Origin: Dichomitus squalens LYAD-421 SS1
Taxonomy: Eukaryota; Basidiomycota; Agaricomycetes; Polyporales; Polyporaceae
NCBI RefSeq assembly: GCF_000275845.1
Contig: NW_006766913.1
Span: 274,761-338,760 of the forward strand
DNA length: 64,000 nt
Direction of reading: 5' to 3'
The notes under the pieces were generated by a model. That model was given only the letters and a program-made list of their open reading frames with translations, did not search any database and was not told the origin of the DNA. The translations under genes and the position numbers were made by a program. This document shows, in pieces, positions 34,358-46,245 of the stretch (within the stretch, counting starts at the first letter, position 1; each line of letters opens with the position of its first letter).

Positions 34358-35635
34358 AGTGCCCGGACGCGTGCCGTGATATGATGGAACAAGCATTCGC
34401 GCGAGGCCGACGCCTTGGCGGGTGGTGCGCTCTCCGTCGAAATCCCGAAGATCAGCCTGGCAGTGATCAACGCCAGTTCGAGAAGGCGGGTCACATGTGG
34501 CTCCGGGGCGTCGTCATGTCAGCCTTTCTACGCGGCGGTCTTCGTGATTCCGAAGTGATCACAGCCTATCGGATAGATGTAGTCACACTCGGAGGTAGTA
34601 AATAAGTACTGGCCTCGAGGTTAGCGTAAAGACGGGCGCTGACTGATAGCAGAGGTTCGGCTGTAGTAGACAGACAGGTGCATCGTGTACGCTAAATACG
34701 GGAAGTCTCTCAAAACAGAAAAAGGAGCACGTACGGAGATTTGCGAAGCAGCGCATCCAGCTCCGGAACAACGTTGGATGGTGCCAAATCGGAAATATAT
34801 ACATCGGACGTACGTTCGTCGGAATACGAAGACTCAGTTCCAACACATAGACTGTCGGATAGTACTGGCGACGACCATCGGAGGAACATGGAGAGCAGCC
34901 GTCGGGGAAAGGTAGGGATGCTGCCGCGTGACTGGAGCAGTCACCAGGGTCCAGGTGTCATGACTCGACGCACCAACTACGTATCACCGGGGGCATTGAC
35001 CTGTGCTGGCCACCGTGGAATCGATTACTTCTGCATGGTGCTATGAGCAGAGGACTAATGGGGGAGCAGAGAAACAGACTGACTCAAAAAAAGTGTCTAG
35101 GATAGAATAGGCAGTCCCACCAGGGCTACTCGATTCTTCGCCGTCAGTTCACTTCGCCAAATATTCCCCCGTCTCACGGGTTCAGCTGTAGTCCCGGCAC
35201 AAGTTTCCATCCCGCACATAACTCCAGCCCTTGCTCCCGACGCGGTCTTGTCGTTGACATCAAGGTTGTTTTCCTAACATATGCGCTGGACCAGGTATCT
35301 CATAAAGGTGAAATACGGGGGACAGCGTCAGCGCTCTTCGAGTGCGAATTAGAGCGACATAATGCCAGTGAACGTGCACCGTCGGCCACGCCATCACCCT
35401 CACTGGGCGGAGTAAGGCTTTACAAGATGAAGTGACCGTGAAGAACGAAGCAATCTTACAGATCAGTGCCCCGGTGTTTCTCGTGCGACTTGTATGTCTC
35501 AATGACTAGAAAGTAAGATGTTCGGAGCGAGCAATTAAAAGTAATATACGATGCGCATATAGAGTAACATCCTAGCCAGAAAGATTAGTACATCGTTCCG
35601 ATGCACCGGGCACAGGCTCACCAAGTAGCTCATCT
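34358..35635. other. Intergenic region (GH5 upstream and uL30m downstream)
   Basis: No gene recognised. Short open frames on both strands (up to 101 codons) have no family pattern. The right part should hold the 3' untranslated region of the uL30m gene and the left part the regulatory region of the cellulase. Confidence 0.45.
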
Positions 35636-36016
35636 CTACGGCTCAGCGCCGAGCTTTGAGCCAGCGACCTCGTACCCTCTCGAGGCCTTCCTCTCCTGCC
35701 TCTGCTCCCATTTTGTCCGAACAGCCGACTCTGGCACGTTCTCGACCGTTACGAGCTCCTTGATCGTCAGGATCTTGCCCGCAATATCCGGCGTGTGTCT
35801 GTGGAAGACAGTTTGCAGTCGCCGGTGAATCCCGAGAGCGGCGAGGGTACCCTTGATGTTCATAGGGAGGGCAATGGCGGAACGGCGAAGAGTGATACGG
35901 TAGTGGGTGAGGGGCTCGCCGGAGGATGATGATGAGGGAGCTGCCGCAGTGGCAAGAGAACGAGATTGGAGCGAGGCCGAGGAGGCTGCCCGTGAGCGAA
36001 GGGTTGCGGAGAACAT
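35636..36016 (-). CDS. MRPL33: Mitochondrial large ribosomal subunit protein uL30m
   Basis: This is the uL30 family protein of the mitochondrial ribosome (yeast Mrpl33). The start at 36016 gives an Arg/Ser/Ala-rich presequence (MFSATLRSRAASSASLQSRS) suited to mitochondrial import. The L30 core follows: HYRITLRRSAIALPMNIKGT, LAALGIHRRLQTVFHRHTP, DIAGKILTIKELVTVENVP. The frame is a single exon of 126 residues ending at TAG. The longer in-frame start at 36223 would add 69 residues without presequence character, so 36016 is preferred. The gene is head to head with the BRCT gene at 36323. Confidence 0.9.
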   Translation of the reverse strand: MFSATLRSRAASSASLQSRSLATAAAPSSSSSGEPLTHYRITLRRSAIALPMNIKGTLAALGIHRRLQTVFHRHTPDIAGKILTIKELVTVENVPESAVRTKWEQRQERKASRGYEVAGSKLGAEP

Positions 36017-36322
36017 GGTGGTCAACAACGGCGGAGGACTGCTGGTCGCTGTGCTGGACAGCGAGCAAGCAAGCGCCAGCGTCTCAGTCTGCATGCACGT
36101 GATGTTGACACGCGCGACAGCTTGCCCTAAATAGGAATCGCGTCTGATCCGCGTCTCGACCAGCTTGTCGCTCCTTCTCCGCTCGACGCCTATGCAAGTC
36201 CTCTCGAACTTGCACAGAAACACACCTTGGCTCTCTGGGAGCTACACTCTTAAATACTGCTACGATCTACACGCTTCTGGCTACGATACACGCGCTTCAA
36301 TCATCAACTGCCTGCTGGTTAG
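36017..36322. promoter_or_regulatory. Shared divergent promoter region
   Basis: Only 306 bases separate the start codons of the uL30m gene (minus) and the Rad4/Dpb11-type gene (plus). Both promoters must lie here. No clear TATA box was seen. Confidence 0.6.
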
Positions 36323-39300
36323 ATGTCCTTCCGGAGAGTCAACAGGTCCAAGAAGGTATGCATGTCTGATTGAACCCATTGCGAAGCTTAAATAACCAGA
36401 ACCACACTTTATTGCAGGTACCTAACGTGAAACTACGACCCGCGGCACCCAGCGCCCGCAGAGACCTCCGCACACCAGACTCCACATGGCAACATAGCTC
36501 CGGACTCGACTCCGACGAGGAGGCCTCTCGCACCGACCTATGCCCAAGGCCGTTCAAGGGATTTGTGCTGTGTGCGACGGGAATCGATGACAAGGTGAGT
36601 GTTCGTTCCACCACATGCATTGGCGACGCCGTGGTTATGGTTGCAAGCGCTCGACAGGGGCTTGTCCAACTGCGGCTACTCGGCTGCGTAGGGTCCTTTC
36701 TGCGCCGTATCTCATGAAATGACCCTATTCTTTGTGCGGTACGACTTACGGTGCGACTTACGGTTCTACCCTCTGTCCGCAGACATCACTATTCAAGCTT
36801 GCCCTAGAGCTCGGCGCCCAGTCCTTGAACGACTTCACCGACCGCGTAACACATCTCATCGCAGAAGAACCAGGTAGCGCGAAATACAAAGTGAGTGTCA
36901 GGCCCACCCTCCCATGATCTCCGACCCTCACCCTTGCGACAGTGCGCCCTCGAGAACCGCATCCCGATCATGCACCCTTCGTGGATCATCGAATCCCACA
37001 AGATCTGGCTTCGCGGCGACGACGTTGACGTCACTGCCTCCCTGTCGGCTCATCGCTTGCCCATCTTCGCCGGGGTCGTCCTCTGTGTGTCCGGCATCGA
37101 CGACGTCTCCCGGCGGATGGAGATCAACCGTGCGCTCACCGCTCAGGGCGGCACGTACGTCAAGCAGATCATACGCCCCGTACGCGTCACCCATCTAATA
37201 TGCGGGAACGAGAGCGAGGAGGGGGAGAGCGAGAAGGTGCGGTACGCGGTGAAGTTCAATCAGGGCGGCGAGGCGCGGATTAGGATCGTGTGGGAGGATT
37301 GGTTCTGGGACTCATTGAGGTTCGGCGGGCGGTTCGACGAGGAGAGGTATGAGGTGGGGAAGCCGAGGGCACCACCGAGGGTGCTGCCGGACGGTACGCG
37401 TGCGTCGTGTTGATGTTTTGCTTCTGCATCGCTCATGGGTTTGGTGGATAGATACGACTCCGCCTCCGCCATCGTCCTCCGCAGGAGACCCTAGCGGACT
37501 CTCTTCTGAGATCCAGCATGCAGAGACCTCCGCCGCAGGCCGGGCCCGCCCTCCCGTGAACGCGAACGAAGAGGAGGAAGAGATCGCGTCCGTCAAGCGC
37601 GTCCCCGCCGTCACCCTTCACCTCTGGGAGTCTATCCTCAAGCCGCGCGGGTTCGAAGTCCAGGACGGCCGCCTTATTCGCAGCCCGTCCAAGTCTCAAG
37701 TCGCGAATCAGCAACAAGCGCAGCGCCATCGCGAGCCTTCCCCTTCGCGAATGGCAGCTGTGACGAAGGGGAAGGAGAAGTTGTCTCGCCGTGGGACGTT
37801 ACAAGCGGGCGCCTACGAAGATGAGGACGCACGTCCGGTCCCGAAGAGCGCGCTGTCGTCTTTCCAGCACGCGAGGTCGTTCATCCCGCCACCACAGCAT
37901 GCCTCGACACCCGTAGGAGCAAGGCAACAGCCGTTCCAGAGGGCGACGACGACGGCCTCGCGCACGTCTTCGTTCTTGCAGCGCTCAGTGGGCAGCGTCC
38001 ATGCCGCGGGCGGGGTGTCCGCCGAAGTGCCCGTCGCGTCGACGTCTGCCGTCGCTGGCCCAAGTACGAGTCGGGATGGGAGCGAAGCCCCTGCTCTAGG
38101 GGACGACCCGATGGCCAGCGCGGCCTCGGAGGGCTTGTCCGAGAAAGGAAGGACGATGTTCTCGGGCCTCAAGTTCCGCGCACTCGGGGAGGCGCGCTGC
38201 GCCCCCGTCCGACGTGCGATCGAAGCCGCAGGAGGACGATGGCTTCGCGCGGACGACGACGAAGATGCCGACATCGTCCTCGTCCGGCTCATCAGCGGGA
38301 GCAGCTTGTTTCGGCAGGAGGCGGACGAAGGGGAGAGGGCGAAGTACCGCACGGAATGCTGGCTCGAGCGGTGCCTGTTCGAGGAGCGGGTGTGCGAGGC
38401 GGGGGAGCACGTCGCGTTCACGCCGCTGAGGGTGCAGCCCCCCGTGAGGGGCGCGGAGGGCGTTGTGGTGAGCTGTTCAGGCCTTGACCAGGCGGAGAGG
38501 TGTGTGGTTCAGAGGTTGTTGCGTGCGCTCGGTGGGCATCTTCTTGTTCTCGCGGAGGACTATGCTGACAGTCGAGGAAACGTGTAGGTGTCACGCTTGC
38601 ACCTGCGTTCTCGCGCCGGTCAACACACCTCCTGTGTCCATCTGGAATCGGCGCGAAGGCGGAGAAGGCGGGCGAGTGGGGAATCCCGATCGTGGACATG
38701 GCTTGGCTCGCTACGATCGCGAACACCGGCGAGGTCCCTCGGGCTCCAGCGATGGAGGCAGAGGAGCAAGCGCAAGCGCATGACGGCGCAGTGCTCGATC
38801 TAAAGCTGCTCTCCCAGCCCCCGCGCGGACCAGACGAGGACGAATTCATGGCATCCCAACCGCCTGCGACAATACCCGCCCCCAAGATTGATGTCAAGGG
38901 CAAAGGGAAGGCGACGGAGACGATGGTAGACATCACGAACGCGCGTGGGGACGACGCCCAGGCGCAGAGTCTGTCGTATTATGACCCCCCGGGACCCGAA
39001 GACACGAGACCGGGACAGGCGGAGCAGATGGAGACATTTGGAATGCCGGATATGCTGCTTGGCGCAGCAGCTACTGCACCCGCAACGCCTCGACGGTCTG
39101 CGCGCGCGGCGCCTGATTCAAACGACAAGCTCCCTGCTACACAGGCTGTACCGGTCCAGGATGAGGGCGAGAGTGTGTCGATACCGTCGCGAGTATACGA
39201 AGACCGGATCCCGTCGTCCGCGTCGCCGTCGCCCATGCGCATGCCTGGGATGCCGACGCCCCAGGACAGCGCGCCCAAGACCCCGGTCAAGGCCGCTAAG

Positions 39301-39962
39301 CAGGCGACGGTGGTCATCCAGAACAGGCTTACGACCCTCCTGGGAAAGCGGCCGTCTGAGGAGGACGAGGAGGTTGTGCAGGTGAAGAAGGTGCAAGCGC
39401 ATGATTCGAGGATAGGGAAAAGGCTGAAGCCTTTGCAGCGGACAAGGGTATGTCGTTCTATGTCTACATCCTGTCGTTGAGATGAAGGGCTGACTGCGGC
39501 GGGTGACAGTCGAACATGTCTTTTACAGATATGCTCGGAACTCCTGGCCGGAGCCCCGCCTCCGCCTTCGCAGCAGCGTCGTCACCAGTCCAGCCACCCG
39601 AACCCGACCTTGTCCCGCAACTCCCTGAACCAGGTACATCCGTGAGGAAACACGCTTCGAAACCAGCCTCGTCCTCAAGCGATGAGGTCGGCGGCAGCTT
39701 CGTCGGCGGTGATGCCAATGAGAGCATCTGTATCGCATACGCGGACCCGATGCAAAACGGAGAGCTCGACCGACTCAAGTTCCTCTTCAACGAGGCGGAG
39801 GGTACAGGACGGCCGGTGCAGAAGGAAGACTGGGAGATGGAATTGGAAAAGGAGATGGACGTGACGCTGCCTCAGTTGGCTGAGGTGAGGAGCGCGAGTG
39901 GGTTGGGGAAGAAGGCGGGTAGGGGGAAGAGAGGGAGGGGGCGAAGAGGTGCGAGGGCGTAG
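36323..39962 (+). CDS. DPB11: Rad4/Dpb11/TopBP1-type BRCT scaffold protein
   Basis: The protein joins replication initiation to the DNA-damage checkpoint in the nucleus by binding phosphorylated partners through paired BRCT domains. Exons: 36323-36355, 36418-36594, 36783-36890, 36943-37393, 37452-38531, 38588-39447, 39510-39962 (about 1053 residues). BRCT 1 begins PFKGFVLCATGIDDK and has RVTHLIAEEPGSAKY. BRCT 2 begins LPIFAGVVLCVSGIDD and has WEDWFWDSLRFGGRFDEERY. A third is at MFSGLKFRALGEA...WLERCLFEERV. A fourth begins GVVVSCSGLDQAE and ends STHLLCPSGIGAK...IPIVDMAWLATI. A long disordered C-terminal part ends with a basic GKRGRGRRGARA stretch. The TPVKAAKQATVVIQNRLTTL motif near residue 870 is unexplained. 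The intron at 38532 has a TGCTGAC branch-point-like motif and restores the fourth BRCT; reading through it gives an early stop. Confidence 0.88.
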
Positions 39963-40589
39963 GAGACATGGGTACATGAACATTACATGACGGCTCTTAC
40001 AATATCATGTTTGTACATTATACATCGCTTGCTGTACTTGTGTTGCACTCTTTGGGTAGTACGCTGCAACTCAGTCCGCTCTGACAATCACAGCACATCT
40101 ATTCGTCGATCTGAGGTACATCTTCCCGACTAGCTAATCGACAGACGAAATCGTATAACTTTCTGAAGCAACCTATATGAGAGGAGCGTCGTCAGCGAGT
40201 TATCGCGATAGAAAGAACGGAGGAATCAGCAAAGAGTGAAGTTGTCTCATACCCTCGCCCCCAGGGCACACAGGCGAGTGTACCCCTTTGGTGTGAGAGC
40301 GAGGGCGATCGAACGCAAATTACAAAGTACCATCATATTAAAACAGGCGAAAAGACGGAGTACTCACGAGTTCGCATTGTCAGGACCGTTCAGCAAGCAC
40401 ACCAAGCACACAAGGTCGTACAACACGAAGTAGTAAGAAGCAAAGTTTGTTACGGCGCTCATGGCAATGTTTGGCTGTGCTTGGCATGTGGCGCTAGTAG
40501 CAGAGCGGAGCCAGGAGACCCCGCGCCACAACGCTCTTCGGTCTACTACTTACGTCCACGACATCCGTACTGACGAAGGAAAAAACACG
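39963..40589. other. Intergenic region between BRCT and PITH genes
   Basis: No gene recognised; short open frames only. It holds the 3' region of the BRCT gene and the promoter of the PITH gene. Confidence 0.5.
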
Positions 40590-41523
40590 ATGTCTCATAA
40601 CCATTCACATGGAGGAGGGTGCCATGACGAAAGCCACAATCATGATCACGACCACGGTCTTCCGGAAGATATTGGGTACCGAGATAACTTATACTCACGT
40701 ATCGACCGTGCCAATGTAGTCGCCTTGAACGCTGAGGAACCTGGTAAGGGACCAGAAATCATTAAGCCATGGGATCAGCGGATAGACGAGGAGACGGTAG
40801 GTAATAATTCATGAACATGGGCGGTTGCTTACGTGCCTTCTTCCTCGTAGTATATCGAGTCTGATGCGGACGATCAGCTGTACGGCGTCACCCGACTTTT
40901 CTTCCATTATGTAGGCACTCACTAGGATGACCCTCAGGATCATCCGTGTCCCTTTCACAGGCGCAGTGAAGCTTCGCGCTTTATTGCTGAAGACAGGGCC
41001 GGGAGAAAAGACGGCCGCGAAAGTCGCCCTCGTAGGTCACGAATTCATCGCTCCATGCGCGTATGCGAGCCAACTCCAATCTACCAGTTCCCCAATGCAG
41101 AGCATGTCGACTTCTCTGACCTGGAGGATAGGAAACCTTCTCAAGAGTTTACCATTCCACAGAGGAGGGAGGTCGGAGAGTATCACGTTCTGTACGTGAT
41201 GTCCCATGACATATCGTCGCAGTCCATCACTCACCCAGTTCGCTATAGGCCGGCGAAGTTCCCCAACCTCACGTCTATCACTCTGTTCTTCCCTGCTTCG
41301 CAAGGTGCGGATACCACCCGCGTTTACTACGTAGGCTTCCTCGGGCAATGGAGCGAGGTGAGTTTTTGGACTCATCATCGATGCGACGTGAATCTGAATG
41401 TATCGGACATCACAGCGCAAGTTCGAGCCAGTCGTAACTGTATACGAGTCAAAACCCAATCTTGCAGATCACGACAAGATTCAAGGCCTGAACGAAAACT
41501 GGACAACCCCAGATTCAGGATAG
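40590..41523 (+). CDS. PITH-domain protein
   Basis: PITH domains bind the 26S proteasome in thioredoxin-like TXNL1; stand-alone fungal and animal PITH proteins (PITHD1 type) have less defined roles. Exons: 40590-40796, 40851-40879, 40938-41031, 41088-41191, 41249-41357, 41422-41523. The N terminus is His-rich (MSHNHSHGGGCHDESHNHDH), which could bind metal and is typical of this group. The domain follows: YSRIDRANVVALNAEEPG, IIKPWDQRIDEETYIESDAD, LIIRVPFTGAVKLRALLLKT, FPNAEHVDFSDLEDRKPSQE, PAKFPNLTSITLFFPASQGA, TRVYYVGFLGQWSEFEP and VTVYESKPNLADH. All six exons are in phase. It has no thioredoxin domain. Confidence 0.92.
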
Positions 41524-41945
41524 AATGTAGCCTTGTGCCTCTTGAATTGCGAAGGCAAGAACGGCAGACGGAAACCGATGTCCTCAAATGTAGCTATCCA
41601 AGCTCAATGTAATCATAGCGTTCGCTTGCCATCCTCTTCGCCATTGTTGTGTACGTCCTCTTTCGAGCGTGGGACAATTTGGGCTCAGTTCGACAACATG
41701 CATGCCGCTAGCACCACTGGCAACCACTCTTCGTATACGTAGGCAGATTGCAAACAAGCCTAGCAGCGATCTCGACGAAATATATTCCTTTCCTGGATTC
41801 TATCTAATCCAGCACTACACTACCGATATACAGGAGACTCTATTTACTACTGCCACAGGTATACTATCCTACATTCCGTATTCGCAAACCAGTCCCAGAG
41901 TCCATTAGCTCCATGCGCATGCGAGTTTACTTACCAGCCCCCGCT
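41524..41945. other. Convergent intergenic spacer
   Basis: No gene recognised between the stop of the PITH gene and the end of the small hypothetical gene on the minus strand. Confidence 0.45.
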
Positions 41946-42335
41946 TCAGCCCCGCTTGTTGGCTCGCGTCCACCAGGCTACAGCCCGAGAGACAACGACT
42001 TTTTTCAGGTCTTTGCGCTTGCAGTGGTCGTTAGAGGGCGGATCCGAGGGAGGCTGAGCACGTTCCGAAGCTTGAGGGAAACGATCACCGAAATCGAGGT
42101 CGATCCCGAGTCCAATGACTCGAGGACTGATGGTCGAGGGGAGGAGGCGAAGAGTAGTTGAAGGCGTCGAGGAGGGTTGAGGGTCTAAATCGTTGTCAAA
42201 GAGAATCGGAAGGCGGTTAAGGATGGAGGCGATGGGGAACTGGGAGGAGTCAGAGACATTGGGGGAGAAGGAAGAAAGTAGCGTCCGGCGCCGGTCGTCG
42301 TAGGAGAGAGCATAAGAAGCAGAGGAGGAAGACAT
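41946..42335 (-). CDS. Small hypothetical protein
   Basis: An open frame of 129 codons starts MSSSSASYALSYDDRRRTLL and is rich in Ser, Pro, Asp and Arg. It contains FPIASILNRLPILFDNDLDP and ends WWTRANKRG. A longer start at 42407 would add 24 residues. I see no domain, signal peptide or membrane segment, and the sequence may be spliced. Support is limited to its length in a gap between two clear genes and a protein-like start; codon patterns of the first 70 residues look plausible. Confidence 0.35.
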   Translation of the reverse strand: MSSSSASYALSYDDRRRTLLSSFSPNVSDSSQFPIASILNRLPILFDNDLDPQPSSTPSTTLRLLPSTISPRVIGLGIDLDFGDRFPQASERAQPPSDPPSNDHCKRKDLKKVVVSRAVAWWTRANKRG

Positions 42336-42819
42336 GATCAGGAAGCGGCTGAAGGGAGGATTGACTGCGCAGCAGTGTGAAGTAAGAGGGTAAGGTGGGT
42401 GAAACATCGGGCGGTATGCTTACTGCCCTTATACGTGGCGGCTGCCCTCGTCGTGCATACGCGGAAGAATGCTAGGGATCTCACCGTGAATTTCCGAGCT
42501 AAACTGCCCTATTTTGCGATAGCGTTAAGAGAAAGACCAGAGCTGCACCCGATGTTTCCCGGGAGGCTGGCAAGAATTACAGTCACAAGTCACCGGTTCA
42601 CCCGTGAGGCTGACACTGTCGACCAGCATTCTGGGGAGGTCGCGAGCAACTCACGGCAGAACGCAAGGCAAATGAGCCTATGGTACCTACTGCGTACTCT
42701 GCTCCCAGGCATTGCCAATGAGTCACTGCGAGACCTCGTCCGTACTTCATAATATACAACAACTGTGGATAGTTGCGGGAAAGCGCTACAGTATACAGGT
42801 CAAGCTCAACAGAACGTAA
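42336..42819. other. Intergenic region
   Basis: No gene recognised between the small hypothetical gene and the 3' end of the MED25 gene. Confidence 0.45.
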
Positions 42820-45800
42820 TCAAGCCATACCGCCCAATGACCCGTTCGACCCCCCACCGCCCTCCTGGCTCCGTTGCATGAACGACTGTAGCATCTCGTA
42901 GCTCAGCCCACTCACCCCAGGCCCACCACCTGGCACATTCCCGCTCGGGGTTCTTCTGTGCATCCCTTGGGGCCCGCCCATGCCTGGCTGGCCACCGGGC
43001 TGCTGTTGCGATTGCGAGCCAGGCATGCCCATCCCGAAGTTCATCGTCAGATTATTCATGTTCATGTTGCCTATATTACCCATGTTCCCCATACCAATCC
43101 CGCCCGCTCCGCTCATATTCATCCCGGGCATGAGGTTGGCCATCGCATTGGGCATCATCCCAGGGGGACCCTGGCCCTGCCCCTGCGACGTCAGGTTCGA
43201 CACTCCCGGCTGGTTCGGGCCCTGCCCGTTGGCTATCCGCGATAGCATCGCAGCCATGTTCGGCTGCTGCCCGCCCAGCATCCATGCGTTCGGACCTTGC
43301 GATTGGAGCTGGGGCTGCTGCGGGGGCTCTGGCTGCTGCGGCTGCTGAGGATTGAGATTGGACATCTGCACCTGCATCTGGTGTTGCTGCTGCTGCTGCT
43401 CGCGCGTTTGGCTCATCCTCGCCCACACGGCCGAGATGACCGTCCTTCGCCCCTCTGGAGGCATCTGACGGAACGCCGCTTGTTGCTCGGGGGTCATCTG
43501 TGCGAGGAACTGCGCGAGGAGTGCTTGTTGTTGCGTCTGCGCATTCGCGTTGGCGTTAGCGTTGGGGCCGCTTGTAGTGTTCGCCGTGGCGGTCGGGCCT
43601 ATATTGGGTTGGTTGTCTTGGGTTTTCGGAAGCTCGGGCATACCACCCGGCCCGTAGAAGAACGCCGCGGTGAGGCCGTTGTGCGGGAAGATCAGCAGTC
43701 GATTCTCAGGTTTGTTTGGAGGCCATGCGGCGAGGGCGTACTGCGCGACAGACGGAGCGGGCGATGAGCGACGAGTTCAACACTTCCTGGAAATTTGCGA
43801 GGAGGATGCACCCACCACATTCTTCTCTGTGAGGAGCCGATTAAGAGCCCGGAAGTGCTCCTCGTTCGTGCTCAGTTCTGGCGCTTGTGGATGCGGTAGG
43901 ATCTGGAGAGGCAGGCATTGCTGGCGACCGAGCCACTGGATGAGCACAGAGACAGGCACAGCGCTGTGCTGCGACGGTGCCAGATGCAGAATCGCCGGCC
44001 ACATCTCCGCATGCCTATACACGTCCGCAGACGTCCTCAGCTGACGTTCCACATCGGGCAAACAGCCGACTCACATCACTTCTCCCTTGGGGTGCTGCAC
44101 GATCACTTGCGTTTGCAAGTCCTTACGCACATGCGTCTCTGAGTCGAACCCGCGCCACGTCAGCGTCCCTTGCCACCTCCCGGAGCCCTGTCCCTGCGTT
44201 GCATGAGATGGGATCGCGTGTGGTTTCTGCGGGCTCGCCGGCGTAGGCAACGGCTGCTGCTGCGACGGTGGCGGCGCGAGCTTGTGCGTCTGCTCGAGAA
44301 GCTTGTTCATCTGTGCCGCAATATTTGGGTTCATAGGCTGCTGCGCAGCCTGTGACGGCTTCACTCCGACCGCAGAGCTTTGTGCCCCGGGAAGGACAGC
44401 GGGAGGGAGGATGGGCGTCGGACGCCTTGGTCCAGCATCGTGCTCCAGTTTCGCAGCCAGCCCCGTGGCAGTAGACGGCCCCGGCACAGGCAGCTCCGGA
44501 GCTTTTGTGCTCGTACTCGCGTGCCCTGATGGCTGGGGCTGCGGTTGGGCTTGAGATTGAGACTGCGACTGAAGTTGGGACTGAGACGCAGAAGGCTCCA
44601 TCTTGGCTCCCCCCGTACCCCCAGCACCGCCCGCAGCGGCCTGAAAGAGCTGTATCTTGAACTGTTTCAGCTTCTCCGCGCGCACCTGGAACTGCTGCTT
44701 GACCGCTGCCGCCTCCGCGGTCTTTCCCTGCTTCTCCAGTTCGACCGCCTTCGCCATCTGCTGCCTAAGCCCTTGCTCCGCGGCATGCAGCTTTTGAAGC
44801 AGACCCGCGCGCTGCGCAGGGTCGCTGAGAACTTGTGCGATATTGCCCACCCCGGGCACCATTGTAGGCACGAATGGGGGTGCCGGCGCAGACGCAAGTG
44901 AGGGTGCTGGAGGGTGTGCCGGGGGTGCCGGCGCTGAGGGCGCAGGTGCTGGTGCCGGTTCCGGCACAGGTGCAGGTGCAGGTGCAGGTGCAGGTGCAGG
45001 TGCAGGTGCAGGTGCAGGAGCGGGCGCATGCTGTGGAATGGGAGGAGAAGACGAGGGCGGGGCGACAGGAGCGGTGGCGTGTGGAACCGAGGGCGTGTTG
45101 GGTGTGGAAGGCGCCTTTTTCGGGGACGCGGCGGCTTTGAACCGTTTGGACGCTTCTGGGCTCTGCTCTGTAGTTGGGCCGACGGCCCCCGAACGCTTCG
45201 TACCTGCATGCCCAATCTATCATTGCCCTCGACCGTCCTCTGACCGTGCGTACCTTTTTGCGGTTGCGGAAAGCCGGTGATATGGACGGCGTGGGGTGAG
45301 CGGACTAAGAACCATGGTGTCTGCATGGAACCTAGTGACGCCTGCAGGTGGAGATTGCATCAGACTAGCCTGTGGAGAGGATAAGTCACGTACTGAAATC
45401 TGCAGTTGCGATAGCCGTGATATTGGCTTCAACAGGATGTTACTATAATTGATCTTGCGCTGTTATGACCATGAGCGGACTATTCTAAAACAAACGTGGA
45501 GAGCGCCGTACCTCTTTCAGCTCCCCTGGTAACGTATCCCATGTGATCGAGTCCAAAGCGGGGAGCATGTTCCAGAGAGGTCGTTCTGCAGAATCCGGAG
45601 GCGTACATGCAAGATGTATTAGGTGGCATGTGAGGTTGGGATTGTTGGCTTTCTAATATGTGTGAACGATGCTCGTCAGCGCAGTATGGGATGAACGCAC
45701 TTGCGGTGTGTCGATCGAGTTCTTCAGTATTTCAAACATCTGAAATTGGTCGGATGAGCATCCAGACGTTTATATACACTAAGCAAGCTTTCGGGGAGCT

Positions 45801-46245
45801 GACATGGAGCAAGGATTCGGCGAAGTGCTCCTGCCGGAGAAGAAGAAAAGGAATGAAGTATACAGACGTACCTCCATAGCAGTAACGATGCCCTCAAGGG
45901 CAGCCATCCCTTGACCTCCACCCGAAGAGGTCTGTCCGATGCCAAAATCATGTGGCTGTTTCCGCATGGTTTCCATGATAGTGTTCGGAGGGCCAAAGAA
46001 GATTTTGGTGGGGATCGGAGTAGGTCGAGTGTCGGCGGTTGCATAGGTTACGAAGGCCATGCGGAACTGACAGGCCATGAGACATGGTCCGATGAGTAGC
46101 ATAAGGGACGTACCGGGGGAGCAGCGTGCGTCTCTCCGAGGCGTGCCAGGAGTGGGACGAGATAGTCTTGCAGGATCTGAGGCCATTCGGAGGCGAGGGC
46201 AAGTGACGACTCCGAGACGCAAGCGACAGCAACAACTTCAGTCAT
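42820..46245 (-). CDS. MED25: Mediator complex subunit 25
   Basis: Mediator subunit that links transcription activators to RNA polymerase II in the nucleus. The start at 46245 opens a von Willebrand A-type domain: MTEVVAVACVSESSLALASE, PQILQDYLVPLLARLGE, then FRMAFVTYATADTRPTPIPT and GIGQTSSGGGQGMAALEGIV. Further exons have EHFAESLLHVSSPKAC and ASLGSMQTPWFLVRSPHAVH. A long Pro/Ala/Gln-rich linker follows, with an Ala-Pro stretch. Then a PTOV/ACID-like domain starts GRWQGTLTWRGFDSETHVRK and ends PENRLLIFPHNGLTAAFFYG. The C terminus (about 270 residues) is Gln, Asn, Gly and Met-rich and low in complexity, ending GGMA at 42820. Several short introns interrupt the first half. The domain order agrees with MED25; the assignment of the vWA part rests on pattern recognition. 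Confidence 0.82.
44969..45016. repeat. Tandem hexanucleotide repeat (GGTGCA) x8
   Basis: Eight perfect copies of GGTGCA lie inside the linker of MED25. On the coding strand they give an Ala-Pro run. Imperfect copies extend it on both sides (about 44890-45030). Such pure repeats are prone to slippage in whole codon pairs, so length should vary between strains. Confidence 0.95.

Noticed and set aside
44667..45326. 219-codon minus-strand frame with His-Leu repeats
   Set aside because: It is an out-of-frame reading of the MED25 linker; the repeats come from the GGTGCA hexanucleotide.
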